The translations under genes and the position numbers were made by a program. A stretch of 64,000 nucleotides of DNA, from the NCBI RefSeq assembly GCF_051132615.1, contig NZ_CP152375.1:1302001-1366000 (forward strand), read 5' to 3'. The DNA is from G051132615 sp051132615. GTDB lineage: Bacteria; Pseudomonadota; Gammaproteobacteria; Burkholderiales; Neisseriaceae. A model generated the notes under the pieces. That model saw nothing but the letters and a program-made list of their open reading frames with translations. It ran no database searches and had not been told where the DNA came from. Positions 1-7,539 of the stretch are shown here, piece after piece (positions within the stretch are counted from its first letter, which is position 1; each line of letters starts with the position of its first letter).

Positions 1-223
1 TTGTTCTGGATTTAATTTACTTAGATTGTGAGTATATTCGCTTTGATTAAACTCTTTTTGAACTTCTTGATTGGCTTAAGGCAATTTTCTTTGAGCCAGC
101 TCTAAAGCTTCTTGCTCTTGCAATAGTCGTTGTCTCTCTTGAAACTCTTGATTAACATCTAGCTGCAACTCTTCCATACACAAGCCAAATCAATATTGTT
201 ATGAAAATAGCAATTATACGCAT
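1..223 (-). pseudogene. Decayed gene for a small membrane-anchored coiled-coil protein, runs off the left edge
   Basis: Read on the minus strand from the ATG at 223, the first frame gives a hydrophobic start (MRIIAIFITILIWLVYG) like a signal anchor, then drifts into nonsense. A second frame, open from 177, gives a Glu/Gln-rich helical stretch (MEELQLDVNQEFQERQRLLQ, continuing with EQEALELAQ). That frame meets TAA at 76-78 and then stays open to base 1 with similar hydrophilic composition. The simplest reading is one gene, hydrophobic anchor plus coiled coil, broken by a frameshift near 177-190 and a nonsense codon at 76-78. No family is recognised. A sequencing error could also explain the shift, and the part beyond the window is unknown. 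Confidence 0.4.
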
Positions 224-240
224 AGTTGTAACACAAAACC

Positions 241-513
241 ATGAAATTTAATTTATTTATTTCCAAAACAATATTGATTATTGTTATTTTTCGGAAAATT
301 TGCTGGTTCATTCTAAAGCTGTTTATACAGTAAACTTGCTACGCAGATACTTTCAATCTCTTTATAAATACTGTTTTTATTATTTTAATGATAATGGTAT
401 ATATTACTCAATACAGAATATGCTGTTTATCTTATTTTTATATTTCTTTGACTTGTGTGTTATATTAAATTCATTATCTATATAATGAATTTAATCAGTC
501 ATAACGAAGAAAA
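241..513. other. AT-rich intergenic stretch
   Basis: This stretch is strongly A/T-biased and lies between the decayed gene and the secreted hypothetical. The only open frame inside it (300-485) begins with a non-ATG codon, has no ribosome site and has the composition of random AT-rich DNA. A purine-rich GAAGAAAA just before 514 is the likely ribosome site of the next gene. I see no RNA gene or repeat here. Confidence 0.5.
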
Positions 514-1140
514 ATGATCAGAATGAATAAACTCAATAAACACATAGTGCACTTCTACCTTTTAGGTTTATTTACCCTTTTATCTGCCTCAACACTACTG
601 GCAGAATGTTTTATCCCTACGGGTCATTACCGCTTACACCCTCTTGCACAAAAACACCATGCAGCAAAATCTTATCAGGAAGTGCTTCGTTTATTGGATG
701 ATGATGCACAAGATAACCATTTAGTTGTGCTAAAAAAAGGGAATAAATTATATCTACAAGTAAACACAGACAAAACAATTACATTAACCCCATTATCTAA
801 AAACAATCAAGCAGGGTTAACCTATATTCAAGAAGATTTATTGTTGCCGCCAACAACACAGGCAAGCAATCGTCCTGTTTGTGGGGTACAAATATCCACA
901 ACAAGTGACGATATGTTGATGTTGGTTAAACTGGACACGAGCCAAGCCAGTACATTATCAGATGAGCAGAAAAATGAAATAAGAAGGATATTCCCTGCTG
1001 ATTTTTCAACAGAAACACCTACCCCAAAAATTTGGACAACAGAAGAGCTGAGCCAATTTCAATATTTTTTGGTATGGCGCTTTTCTATTCCGACGGTAAC
1101 AGGAGGTATTATTTTTGTGCCACTGGAAAAATTTAAATAA
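514..1140 (+). CDS. Secreted hypothetical protein, 208 aa
   Basis: The protein begins with a basic segment and a hydrophobic core (residues about 11-29, HIVHFYLLGLFTLLSASTLL) ending at a plausible signal-peptidase site (LLA-EC), so export to the periplasm is likely. The remaining 180 residues hold two cysteines (just after the cleavage site and in RPVCGV near 122), a run of short predicted strands and no transmembrane segment. Met4 (523) is an alternative start. I recognise no family. It ends 11 bases before dtd and the ribosome site of dtd overlaps its stop codon, so the two are probably co-transcribed. That position does not indicate a function. Confidence 0.6.
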   Translation: MIRMNKLNKHIVHFYLLGLFTLLSASTLLAECFIPTGHYRLHPLAQKHHAAKSYQEVLRLLDDDAQDNHLVVLKKGNKLYLQVNTDKTITLTPLSKNNQAGLTYIQEDLLLPPTTQASNRPVCGVQISTTSDDMLMLVKLDTSQASTLSDEQKNEIRRIFPADFSTETPTPKIWTTEELSQFQYFLVWRFSIPTVTGGIIFVPLEKFK

Positions 1141-1151
1141 GGTTATTGATG

Positions 1152-1610
1152 ATGAAAGCTGTCTTACAAAGAGTGAGCCAAGCCCATGTAGAAATTGATG
1201 GCGAGGTTGTAGGCAAAATTGGCTATGGATTGTTGATTTTATTTTGTGCGGAACAAGCAGACACACAATTGGATGCAGATAAAATGCTCGCAAAAATTTT
1301 AAAGCTGAGAATTTTTTCTGATGATGATGGCAAAATGAACCGAAGCATCTTGCAACTAGATGGACAAGATAAAATGGGGGAACTGTTAATAGTAAGCCAA
1401 TTTACTCTTGCCGCAGATGTGCGTAGTGGTAACCGCCCCAGTTTTACCAAAGCTGCCCCTCCCCAATTGGGTCAAGAATTATATGAATACTTTGTGGGTA
1501 AAGCCAAAGAAAGTATTGAGCATGTGGCTACAGGGCAGTTTGGCTCAGATATGAAAATACACTTGGTCAATGATGGCCCTGTCACGATTATTATGGATTC
1601 AAATGCTTAA
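1152..1610 (+). CDS. dtd: D-aminoacyl-tRNA deacylase
   Basis: This enzyme hydrolyses D-amino acids, and mischarged glycine, from tRNA in the cytoplasm and so proofreads translation. The product is 152 aa, close to the usual 145-150. Diagnostic segments are the start MKAVLQRVSQAHV, the Ser-Gln-Phe-Thr-Leu motif (SQFTLAAD, then GNRPSF) and the cross-subunit Gly-Pro motif in NDGPVTI near the C-terminus. I chose the ATG at 1152 because the family begins at M-x-A-V/L-x-Q-R; an ATG at 1149 would add one residue. The ribosome site AAGG (1139-1142) sits on the stop codon of the upstream gene. Confidence 0.95.
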   Translation: MKAVLQRVSQAHVEIDGEVVGKIGYGLLILFCAEQADTQLDADKMLAKILKLRIFSDDDGKMNRSILQLDGQDKMGELLIVSQFTLAADVRSGNRPSFTKAAPPQLGQELYEYFVGKAKESIEHVATGQFGSDMKIHLVNDGPVTIIMDSNA

Positions 1611-1643
1611 ATCATTTATTTAAGTGCTTGAGACAACATCAAT

Positions 1644-1955
1644 ATGCAAGACTCTTTTCCTACTCGAGTTTATCAAATTCTAGCGGCAATTCCAAAAGGG
1701 AAAGTGGCCACATATGGCACCATTGCACGCTTGGCTTCTTCTCCAAGAGCCGCACGTCAGGTTGGGGGCATATTAAAACGACTACCTAAAGACAGCACGC
1801 TGCCTTGGCATCGGGTTGTGAATAGATTTGGTAAAATTTCAATGGAAGAATCTAACTATATACGGCAAAAAGAATGTCTGTTAAAAGAAGGTATTTTATT
1901 TGATGAAAACGACTGTATTGATCTGACCCGATTCGGTTGGGCTGGTGATGATTGA
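1644..1955 (+). CDS. Alkyltransferase-like (ATL) DNA-lesion-binding protein
   Basis: This 103-aa protein is the DNA-binding half of an O6-methylguanine-DNA methyltransferase. It keeps the helix-turn-helix with arginine finger (ARQVGG, residues about 38-43) and the active-site region. The usual Pro-Cys-His-Arg-Val is Pro-Trp-His-Arg-Val (PWHRVV), so the methyl-accepting cysteine is absent. This is the hallmark of ATL proteins such as E. coli YbaZ/Atl, which flag O6-alkylguanine for nucleotide excision repair instead of reversing it. It follows dtd by 33 bases, with no strong ribosome site visible. The family assignment is firm; the repair role is known from homologues. Confidence 0.9.
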   Translation: MQDSFPTRVYQILAAIPKGKVATYGTIARLASSPRAARQVGGILKRLPKDSTLPWHRVVNRFGKISMEESNYIRQKECLLKEGILFDENDCIDLTRFGWAGDD

Positions 1956-2074
1956 CATACGGTTTGAAATGACCACAGTATTTCATATCAACTGATGTTC
2001 TGTCTCACTTCATAAAGATTATATTCTGCTAAAACCTTATTACTCATGTTCTGAATGATTTCATTTATGCCTGA

Positions 2075-2132
2075 TTAAGGCTAAAAATTGATGGATTTAA
2101 GGCTAATTTTCTTAAATAAAACGCTTTATAAT
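2075..2132 (+). promoter_or_regulatory. Direct repeat and -10 element upstream of the AraC-type gene
   Basis: The decamer TTAAGGCTAA occurs at 2075-2084 and again at 2097-2106, spaced 22 bases start to start (about two helical turns). A perfect TATAAT (2127-2132) follows 20 bases later, with no good -35 hexamer. Two same-face half-sites next to a promoter with a poor -35 is the typical arrangement of an AraC-family operator. Autoregulation is an inference. Confidence 0.45.
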
Positions 2133-2177
2133 GTATTCATTACATCACTTTATTGAAGTTGGAATTGATTATAAACC

Positions 2178-2999
2178 ATGAAGGCATTAATTACGACAAC
2201 CCAAAAAGTGTTACAAGAAAGTAAGCAAGCACTGCCTTTTTCTGTATACGCTTCTATTCAGGAACAACATATTTGAAATGTGCCTATTCTAAAGCCACAG
2301 TTAATATGCATACTGTCTGGCGTTAAAAAATTGGGAAACGAAAATGAAATAGTCTGTCCTTCAGGCAATTTTATTTTTTTATCAAATCATCCCACAATTG
2401 AGATGAGGAATATTCCTAATGATAAAGCGTATTTTGCGGTAGTGATCGAATTTGATTATGCTGACTTTGATCAATTTAAACACACACAAAAGCAAACACA
2501 AAACTATTTGCAAGGTTCGATTAATGGCGTTTTAATAAAAGCACTACGTCAATATATTGAATGGGCAAGTGATGCCCCACCAGAAACATGGCATTTTCGT
2601 AGGCAAGAGCTTCTTCAACTAATCTATTTATCAGGCTATCAAGATATCTGCACTATGGTCAAACCGCCAAGCTTAAGCCATCAGCTACACAATATAATCA
2701 ATCATAATATTGCAGATGAGTGGCCAGTTGAACGCTTAGCTGAACAATTAGCCATAAGCGATTCAACTTTAAGACGAAAACTAAAGGCAGAAGGAACCGA
2801 TATCCAAACCATTCGCATTCAAGCAAAATTAAACCATGCGCTTTATTTGGTACAAACAACAATGGAACCAATTGGCCGTATTGCCCAGCATTGCGGATAT
2901 GATTCTCAATCGCGGTTTACGGAAAAATTTAAACAATTATTTGGTATGACCCCAACCGAACTGAGAAAAACGAATACTGAGCTAAAATCATTTGATTGA
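2178..2999 (+). pseudogene. AraC-family transcription regulator interrupted by an in-frame TGA
   Basis: From the ATG at 2178 the frame reads 32 codons (MKALITTTQKVLQESKQALP, continuing) to TGA at 2274-2276. It then continues in the same frame through AAT and GTG (2280) for about 240 more codons. The part after the stop begins inside the AraC N-terminal sensor domain (NVPILKPQLICILSGVKK) and ends with a complete two-helix-turn-helix DNA-binding domain (VERLAEQLAISDSTLRRKLK; then IGRIAQHCGYDSQSRFTEKF). Together the parts match a normal family member of about 273 residues. Either this is a recent nonsense mutation or a shortened protein starts at GTG 2280, which lacks a clear ribosome site. It precedes elbB by 41 bases. 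Confidence 0.75.
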
Positions 3000-3040
3000 A
3001 TACAACACCATTTACCCCACCATTTTCAAGGAGCGTTTAT

Positions 3041-3700
3041 ATGAAAAATATAGCTGTTATATTATCAGGATGTGGTTTTCTTGACGGAGCAGAAATCAGA
3101 GAATCTGTGCTCACACTTTTAGCCTTAGATACTGAAAAGGTTCAATATAAAATATTTGCTCCAAATAAGAATCAACACCATGTTGTCAATCATCTAACTG
3201 GAGAAGAGGTATCTGGTAGCAGCAGAAATATCTTGGAAGAGTCAGCCAGAATTGCACGGGGCAAAATTGAAGATATAAAAACCTTAAATATAAACGACTT
3301 TGATGCTTTGGTGATACCAGGTGGATTTGGTGTCGCCAAAAATCTGTGTTCATTTGCTTTTGATGGCAGCAAGGCTTCTGTCGATGAACAAGTTACAGCA
3401 ACAATCAAAGGCTTTAACTTGGCCAATAAACCTATTGGTGCCATTTGTATTGCCCCAGCATTGGTGGCACTGACATTAGGCGCAAAACACCCTACTTTAA
3501 CCATTGGTCAAGACGAAGCCACAGCAAATGAGCTGGAAAAACTGGGCGCAAAACACCAAGTGTGTGTGACCTCAGATTGTGTGGTAGATGAACAAAATAA
3601 AATCATCACCACACCAGCCTATATGGATGATCCAGAAAACTTGGCAGATGTTTATGCAGGCATTACAAAACTCATTAAAAATGTGATTAAACTGGCTTAA
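3041..3700 (+). CDS. elbB: ElbB-like glyoxalase of the DJ-1/PfpI fold
   Basis: The product is 219 aa, against 217 in E. coli ElbB (GlxIII-type, linked historically to isoprenoid synthesis). The sequence opens with NIAVILSGCGFLDGAEI. It has the DJ-1 strand DALVIPGGFGVAKNL and the nucleophile elbow GAICIAPAL, whose Cys is the catalytic candidate. The ATG at 3041 is preceded by AAGGAG (3028-3033), which fixes the start; the longer frame from 2996 overlaps the regulator and has no ribosome site. Homologues are small cytosolic enzymes with modest glyoxalase activity. Its place behind an AraC-type gene suggests control by that regulator, but this is unproven. Confidence 0.9.
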   Translation: MKNIAVILSGCGFLDGAEIRESVLTLLALDTEKVQYKIFAPNKNQHHVVNHLTGEEVSGSSRNILEESARIARGKIEDIKTLNINDFDALVIPGGFGVAKNLCSFAFDGSKASVDEQVTATIKGFNLANKPIGAICIAPALVALTLGAKHPTLTIGQDEATANELEKLGAKHQVCVTSDCVVDEQNKIITTPAYMDDPENLADVYAGITKLIKNVIKLA

Positions 3701-3712
3701 ACCTCCAGACAT

Positions 3713-3751
3713 AGAGAATGGATACTTTATTTTTTAAAGTATCCATTCTCT
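3713..3751. terminator. Long perfect hairpin after elbB
   Basis: A 17-base stem (AGAGAATGGATACTTTA, 3713-3729) faces its exact complement at 3735-3751 across a five-T loop. It lies 13 bases after the elbB stop codon. There is no long T-run after the 3' arm, so it may stop transcription inefficiently or protect the 3' end. Confidence 0.65.
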
Positions 3752-3921
3752 GTCATTCAATTTATATTTCTCTTGTTCAATCATCCATCAGCTAAACCAT
3801 TATTTACTCTTTGAATTTAATCCAAATCAAGTTATGTTTAGTTGTCTAGACAATCACTGTTTCTCTTTAATTTGAATATGCTATATTGAATTTATTCTCT
3901 TTTGGTACAAAGGTATTCATC

Positions 3922-4758
3922 ATGAAGTTAATCAGTTTTGAAGTAAAAGCACAATCATATCAAAGCTATGGCGTATTAACTGATGCAGGTATTGTGGATT
4001 TAGGTAAACCAACTGGTCAAACAGACATTAAAAGTATTTTACAGGTTGAACAGCTTAAAATTTTGCAACAACAAACCTTTAATACGGTTCATTATCAATT
4101 AGATGAAATTGAATTGTTGCCTGTTGTCCCCACTCCTGAAAAAATTTTATGCGTTGGCATGAATTACGCCGATAAGTGTCAGGAATTTAATGTACAAAAC
4201 ACCAGCCCAACCATTTTTATTCGTTTTGCTGACTCTCAAGCCGCTCATAAAGAACCCTTAATCAAGCCAAAAATAGCCAATGAATTTGATTTTGAAGGTG
4301 AAATGGCGGTGATTATCGGAAAAACGGGACGACATATTAAGGAAGAAGATGCTCTTGACTTTGTGGCAGGCTACAGTTGCTATATGGATGGTTCGGTTCG
4401 AGACTGGCAAAACAGCAGCATTACCGCAGGAAAAAATTGGCCTAAAACAGGTGCTTTTGGCCCATGTCTGGTCACAACCGATGACATACCTGACCCACAT
4501 AATTTAACCATTCAAACATTCTTAAATGGACAAACCGTTCAAAGTGACCACACCAGTAATATGATGGATAAAATTCCTTATCTATTATCTTATATCAGCA
4601 CCTTTACCGAGCTGAACCCAGGAGATGTGATTTTAACTGGCTCACCAGGTGGTGTCGGCAAAAAAAGAACACCTCCTTTATTCTTAAAAAAAGGTGATGT
4701 CATTGAAGTAGAAATTGAAAAAATTGGCCGTTTAAGTAATATTATTGATGAGCAATAA
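3922..4758 (+). CDS. Fumarylacetoacetate hydrolase (FAH) family protein
   Basis: This 278-aa protein has the single-domain FAH fold that cleaves or hydrates beta-diketo acids with a divalent metal. Seen in order: the substrate-loop start EKILCVGMNYADKCQEF (about 84-100), the metal-binding Glu-x-Glu in FDFEGEMAVIIGK, the metal Asp region in YMDGSVRDWQ, the GKNWPKTGAFGPCLV segment, and the C-terminal ILTGSPGGVGKKRTPPLFLK. Sequence alone does not separate fumarylpyruvate hydrolase, ureidoglycolate lyase-like and acylpyruvase members. The ATG at 3922 has AAAGG at 3909-3913; a longer frame from 3886 lacks a ribosome site. It is monocistronic, with a hairpin on each side. Confidence 0.85.
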   Translation: MKLISFEVKAQSYQSYGVLTDAGIVDLGKPTGQTDIKSILQVEQLKILQQQTFNTVHYQLDEIELLPVVPTPEKILCVGMNYADKCQEFNVQNTSPTIFIRFADSQAAHKEPLIKPKIANEFDFEGEMAVIIGKTGRHIKEEDALDFVAGYSCYMDGSVRDWQNSSITAGKNWPKTGAFGPCLVTTDDIPDPHNLTIQTFLNGQTVQSDHTSNMMDKIPYLLSYISTFTELNPGDVILTGSPGGVGKKRTPPLFLKKGDVIEVEIEKIGRLSNIIDEQ

Positions 4759-4803
4759 GCTCATCAATAATATAGGCAGGGTAAATAACCCCTGCCCTTT
4801 TTA
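4741..4803 (+). terminator. Two consecutive hairpins ending the FAH gene
   Basis: A 13-base perfect stem (ATTATTGATGAGC at 4741-4753, complement at 4759-4771, loop AATAA) overlaps the stop codon. It is followed by a G/C-rich stem (GGCAGG 4775-4780 with CCTGCC 4791-4796) and a run of T, the form of an intrinsic terminator. A hairpin that folds over the stop codon is unusual. Confidence 0.75.
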
Positions 4804-4848
4804 GCGCAATCATACAATCTGACAGACAATTAATTTGCTCTTAGAATA

Positions 4849-5670
4849 TTAAATATGCTGTAAAAGCGTGGATAAGCGTTTCAATGTTTCCCAAGCATGC
4901 GCTTTATCTTGCGGGTGACGCAGCAATCGAGCAGGATGATGGGTATGGAAAAAAGGAATACCTGCATAATGCAAGCCTTCATCATTGACCTGAGCAAACT
5001 TAGGCATATCTTCGCCCAGAGCCAAAATGGCTTTAGGTTGAATAAGGCGAACCTGCGCATCAAAATAGGCCTGACAGGTTTTTAAGCTGATCTTATCAAC
5101 TTTCACATCAAAACTTGGGGCGCATTTTACTAAGGTAGTTTGATAAGTGTCTTCTATAGGAATATGAATGCTTTTAAGCATATTGCTCAGCAACACACCA
5201 ACTTTACCTTCAAACAATTGATGGTTTAAATCATCTTCTGGGCTGGGGCTTAAGGAAACAATCAACACATCCGCTTGACTGTTACCCTGCCCAAAAACAG
5301 GTTGAAGCCGACAACCACATAATGAACAGTTTTGGCAGTTTTGCGCCATTTGTTCCAGTTGTAACAAATTTTTGCCATCAGTTTGAATGGGTTGAGCATC
5401 TACTTGTGTTGGTTGGGCTGTTTTTTCTACAGGAGCCGTTTGTATCTGAGATTGGCTGATAGGCTGTGAGGCTGTTTGTAACGGTTCGGCTACATATTGT
5501 GGCACACTTTCTGCGACAACAACCTGAGCGTTTATTTGCACATTAGAGGCGGGATTTTGTACTTTTTGCTCAGACGAAACCAAATGTGCACCTTTTTTTA
5601 GCCACATTTTTCCTAAGCCTAAAGCTTGATGTAATAACAGGTAACGCGCCTCTAACATATCATTATTCAC
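4849..5670 (-). CDS. Uracil-DNA glycosylase superfamily protein (family-4-like, Fe-S)
   Basis: This 273-aa protein has an N-terminal helix (LGLGKMWLKKG), a Gln/Pro-rich linker (residues about 35-100) and a glycosylase domain. Cysteines C112 and C115 (CQNC), C183 (LVKCAP) and C199 (KTCQAY) fit the four-cysteine [4Fe-4S] pattern of family-4 enzymes, which excise uracil from DNA. The C-terminal motif is FHTHHPARLLRHP, matching His-Pro-Ala-x-x-Leu. The first active-site motif, usually G-E-A-P-G-x-x-E-D, is here SLSPSPEDD, so activity may differ from canonical members. In many bacteria a similar gene follows tsaB-rimI; here it stands alone, downstream of rtcR on the same strand and separated by a palindrome. 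Confidence 0.8.
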   Translation of the reverse strand: MNNDMLEARYLLLHQALGLGKMWLKKGAHLVSSEQKVQNPASNVQINAQVVVAESVPQYVAEPLQTASQPISQSQIQTAPVEKTAQPTQVDAQPIQTDGKNLLQLEQMAQNCQNCSLCGCRLQPVFGQGNSQADVLIVSLSPSPEDDLNHQLFEGKVGVLLSNMLKSIHIPIEDTYQTTLVKCAPSFDVKVDKISLKTCQAYFDAQVRLIQPKAILALGEDMPKFAQVNDEGLHYAGIPFFHTHHPARLLRHPQDKAHAWETLKRLSTLLQHI

Positions 5671-5681
5671 TATTTACTTAA

Positions 5682-5703
5682 GGATCAATGATATCATTGA
5701 TCC
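5682..5703. promoter_or_regulatory. Perfect 22-base palindrome upstream of the UDG-like gene
   Basis: GGATCAATGAT at 5682-5692 meets its exact complement at 5693-5703 with no loop. It lies between the end of rtcR (5748) and the start of the glycosylase gene (5670), 12 bases from the latter. A zero-loop palindrome folds poorly as RNA and looks more like a protein-binding operator. I do not recognise the consensus. Confidence 0.5.
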
Positions 5704-5747
5704 AAGCGTCTATGCTCGTTTTATCCATCTAACTGAATACTTTTTAA

Positions 5748-7376
5748 TCAAGTTGAGTGTTGTTTGATTTTTTCCCAACTTAAATCGAATTTGGCCAAAT
5801 ATTTACGTAACCGATCTGAATCGTTACTCACTTGTTTGTGTGCTCTGGAGATAGCAAATAACCGCCGCCCAGCTTCTGCCAAGGTAGGCGATTGCATGCA
5901 CACATCTATCACCTGTTTAAGCTGACACTGATCAAATAAATCAAGTTGATCAGGTATTAATGCAGAGTATTGGGCTTTTATAGCGCCCTCTTCTTGCCAG
6001 TTTTGACTTAAACGCTCAATTTCTGTTTCAACCAATTCATTGGTAATATTATTGTGTTGTGCCAAAGTCGCCATTCTGGTGACAGATGCGGTTAATTCTC
6101 TAAAATTGCCTTGCCATAAGGCTTTATCCGAAGTGGCAAAGCGAAGATAGTGCGTTTTGGCCTCTTTATTAAAACGAGGCATTTTTTTATACTCTCGAGC
6201 AAAACGAGCCAGTTCATAATCTAGGTTAGGCTCTATGTCTTCTTTTCTTTGTGCCAAACTTGGCAAAGCATAATGCCATAAGTTAATACGGGCAAATAAG
6301 TCTTCCCTAAAGAGCCCTTTACGCACTAAATTTTTTAGGCTTTTATGGGTACCTGCAATAATTTGGAAGTCACTTTTAACTTCTTTATCGGCACCAAATG
6401 GATAAAATTTCTTCTCTTCTATGGCTTTAAGCAGCATGGCCTGTTCATCTAAACCAAGCTCGCCAATTTCATCTAAAAACAACATGCCTTTATCGGCTGA
6501 CTTTAATAAGCCAGATCGCTCTTTTTCTGCTCCTGTAAAAGCCCCTTTTACATGCCCAAACAAAGTGGACATGGCACTGTCCCCACGCAAAGTAGCGCAA
6601 TTGACTTCAACAAAAGGGCCATGTATTTGATGTTGTTGCACCTTTAATTCATAAATTCGTTTGGCTAAAAAGGATTTACCCGAACCTGTTGGCCCTTCTA
6701 ATAAAATAGGTGCACACGAACGCTTAGCAACAATTTCTAATTCATCAATCAGTTGGTTGAATGTTCTATTTTTGGTGGCGATACCTGATTTTAAATAATC
6801 GGTTGCTTGAGCAGAGTACTGCTCAAAACGAGTGAAGATCTGATCATATCGATTTAGGTTTAAATCAATTTGGGTAATTTGCCCTAATGGGCATCGACTC
6901 ATTATGTCCTCTTGTGTCTGTTCTTCACTAGACGCTTGGATCGCTTTGTTCGGGGGAGAAGCTTGTAATAATTTAGCGGGAAAAAAACGAGCCTCTGCCA
7001 ATAAAAACCAGCAAATTTGTACCACATGAGTCCCTGTGGTGATGTGAATAGTGTATTCTTCTTGCTCTAAATTAAATGGGTAACGCTTAGCCAAATCGAA
7101 TAAAACGGTATAAACCTGTTCAAAGTCCCAAGGGTCATCAATGGTCACTTCAATTAAATTGATTTCAACATTAGGGGCAATATCTTTTATGTCTTCAACA
7201 ACTCGGCGAGCCAATGCGGTGTCTTTACGGTGATAAAGCAATTCTAAACGATCAGCTTGTCCATGTTCTACTCGACAAATATCAATGGTTGGCCGCCAAC
7301 GTAACCAGCGTCGTTTGCCTTTGCCTGTTTGATCTAAATTACTGCCTAAAAAACCAAATATTACTTTTTTCATCAT
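5748..7376 (-). CDS. rtcR: RtcR, sigma54-dependent activator of RNA repair genes
   Basis: The product is 542 aa, near the 532 of E. coli RtcR. Residues 1-180 form the CARF ligand-sensing domain (KKVIFGFLGSNLD at the start, TIHITTGTHVVQI near 109-121). The central AAA+ domain has Walker A GPTGSGKS (228-235), the sigma54 contact loop GAFTGA (278-283) and Walker B MLFLDEIGEL (about 298-307). The C-terminus is a helix-turn-helix-like region (SPTLAEAGRRLFAISR). RtcR homologues bind cleaved tRNA ends or cyclic-phosphate RNA fragments through the CARF domain and then open a sigma54 promoter. Exactly such a promoter lies on the opposite strand at 7496, in front of the slipin-rtcB transcript. Confidence 0.95.
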   Translation of the reverse strand: MMKKVIFGFLGSNLDQTGKGKRRWLRWRPTIDICRVEHGQADRLELLYHRKDTALARRVVEDIKDIAPNVEINLIEVTIDDPWDFEQVYTVLFDLAKRYPFNLEQEEYTIHITTGTHVVQICWFLLAEARFFPAKLLQASPPNKAIQASSEEQTQEDIMSRCPLGQITQIDLNLNRYDQIFTRFEQYSAQATDYLKSGIATKNRTFNQLIDELEIVAKRSCAPILLEGPTGSGKSFLAKRIYELKVQQHQIHGPFVEVNCATLRGDSAMSTLFGHVKGAFTGAEKERSGLLKSADKGMLFLDEIGELGLDEQAMLLKAIEEKKFYPFGADKEVKSDFQIIAGTHKSLKNLVRKGLFREDLFARINLWHYALPSLAQRKEDIEPNLDYELARFAREYKKMPRFNKEAKTHYLRFATSDKALWQGNFRELTASVTRMATLAQHNNITNELVETEIERLSQNWQEEGAIKAQYSALIPDQLDLFDQCQLKQVIDVCMQSPTLAEAGRRLFAISRAHKQVSNDSDRLRKYLAKFDLSWEKIKQHST

Positions 7377-7393
7377 ATATATTTTTATATATT

Positions 7394-7438
7394 AATAGAT
7401 AAAATTATACAGTTTTCTCTTATCTTGATCTATCTATT
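7394..7438. promoter_or_regulatory. Possible upstream activator site between rtcR and the sigma54 promoter
   Basis: AATAGATA (7394-7401) and its complement TATCTATT (7431-7438) form an inverted pair. They lie about 60-100 bases upstream of the -24 element, where sigma54 activators normally bind. The DNA is very AT-rich, so the pair could be chance. Confidence 0.25.
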
Positions 7439-7495
7439 TTTTATAAAAAAATTCAATACCATTTAAAAACAATAAAATAACAATTTTTATATTTT

Positions 7496-7512
7496 TTGGC
7501 ACAGTCATTGCA
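7496..7512 (+). promoter_or_regulatory. Sigma54 (-24/-12) promoter of the RNA-slipin-rtcB transcript
   Basis: The sequence TTGGCACAGTCATTGCA matches the sigma54 consensus: GG at 7498-7499 and GC at 7510-7511, 12 bases apart. Transcription should start near 7522, about 545 bases before the slipin start codon. The divergent rtcR gene encodes the matching activator. Confidence 0.9.
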
Positions 7513-7539
7513 TATATACCCATGCCAACAAAAAAACAG

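Noticed and set aside
300..485. 61-codon open frame in AT-rich DNA before the secreted hypothetical
   Set aside because: Non-ATG start, no ribosome site, composition of random AT-rich DNA.
2274..2276. In-frame TGA in the AraC gene as a selenocysteine codon
   Set aside because: No SECIS-like hairpin is obvious after it and AraC regulators are not selenoproteins; nonsense mutation or restart is simpler.
6421..6630. Plus-strand frame inside rtcR
   Set aside because: Shadow of the conserved AAA+ region of rtcR.
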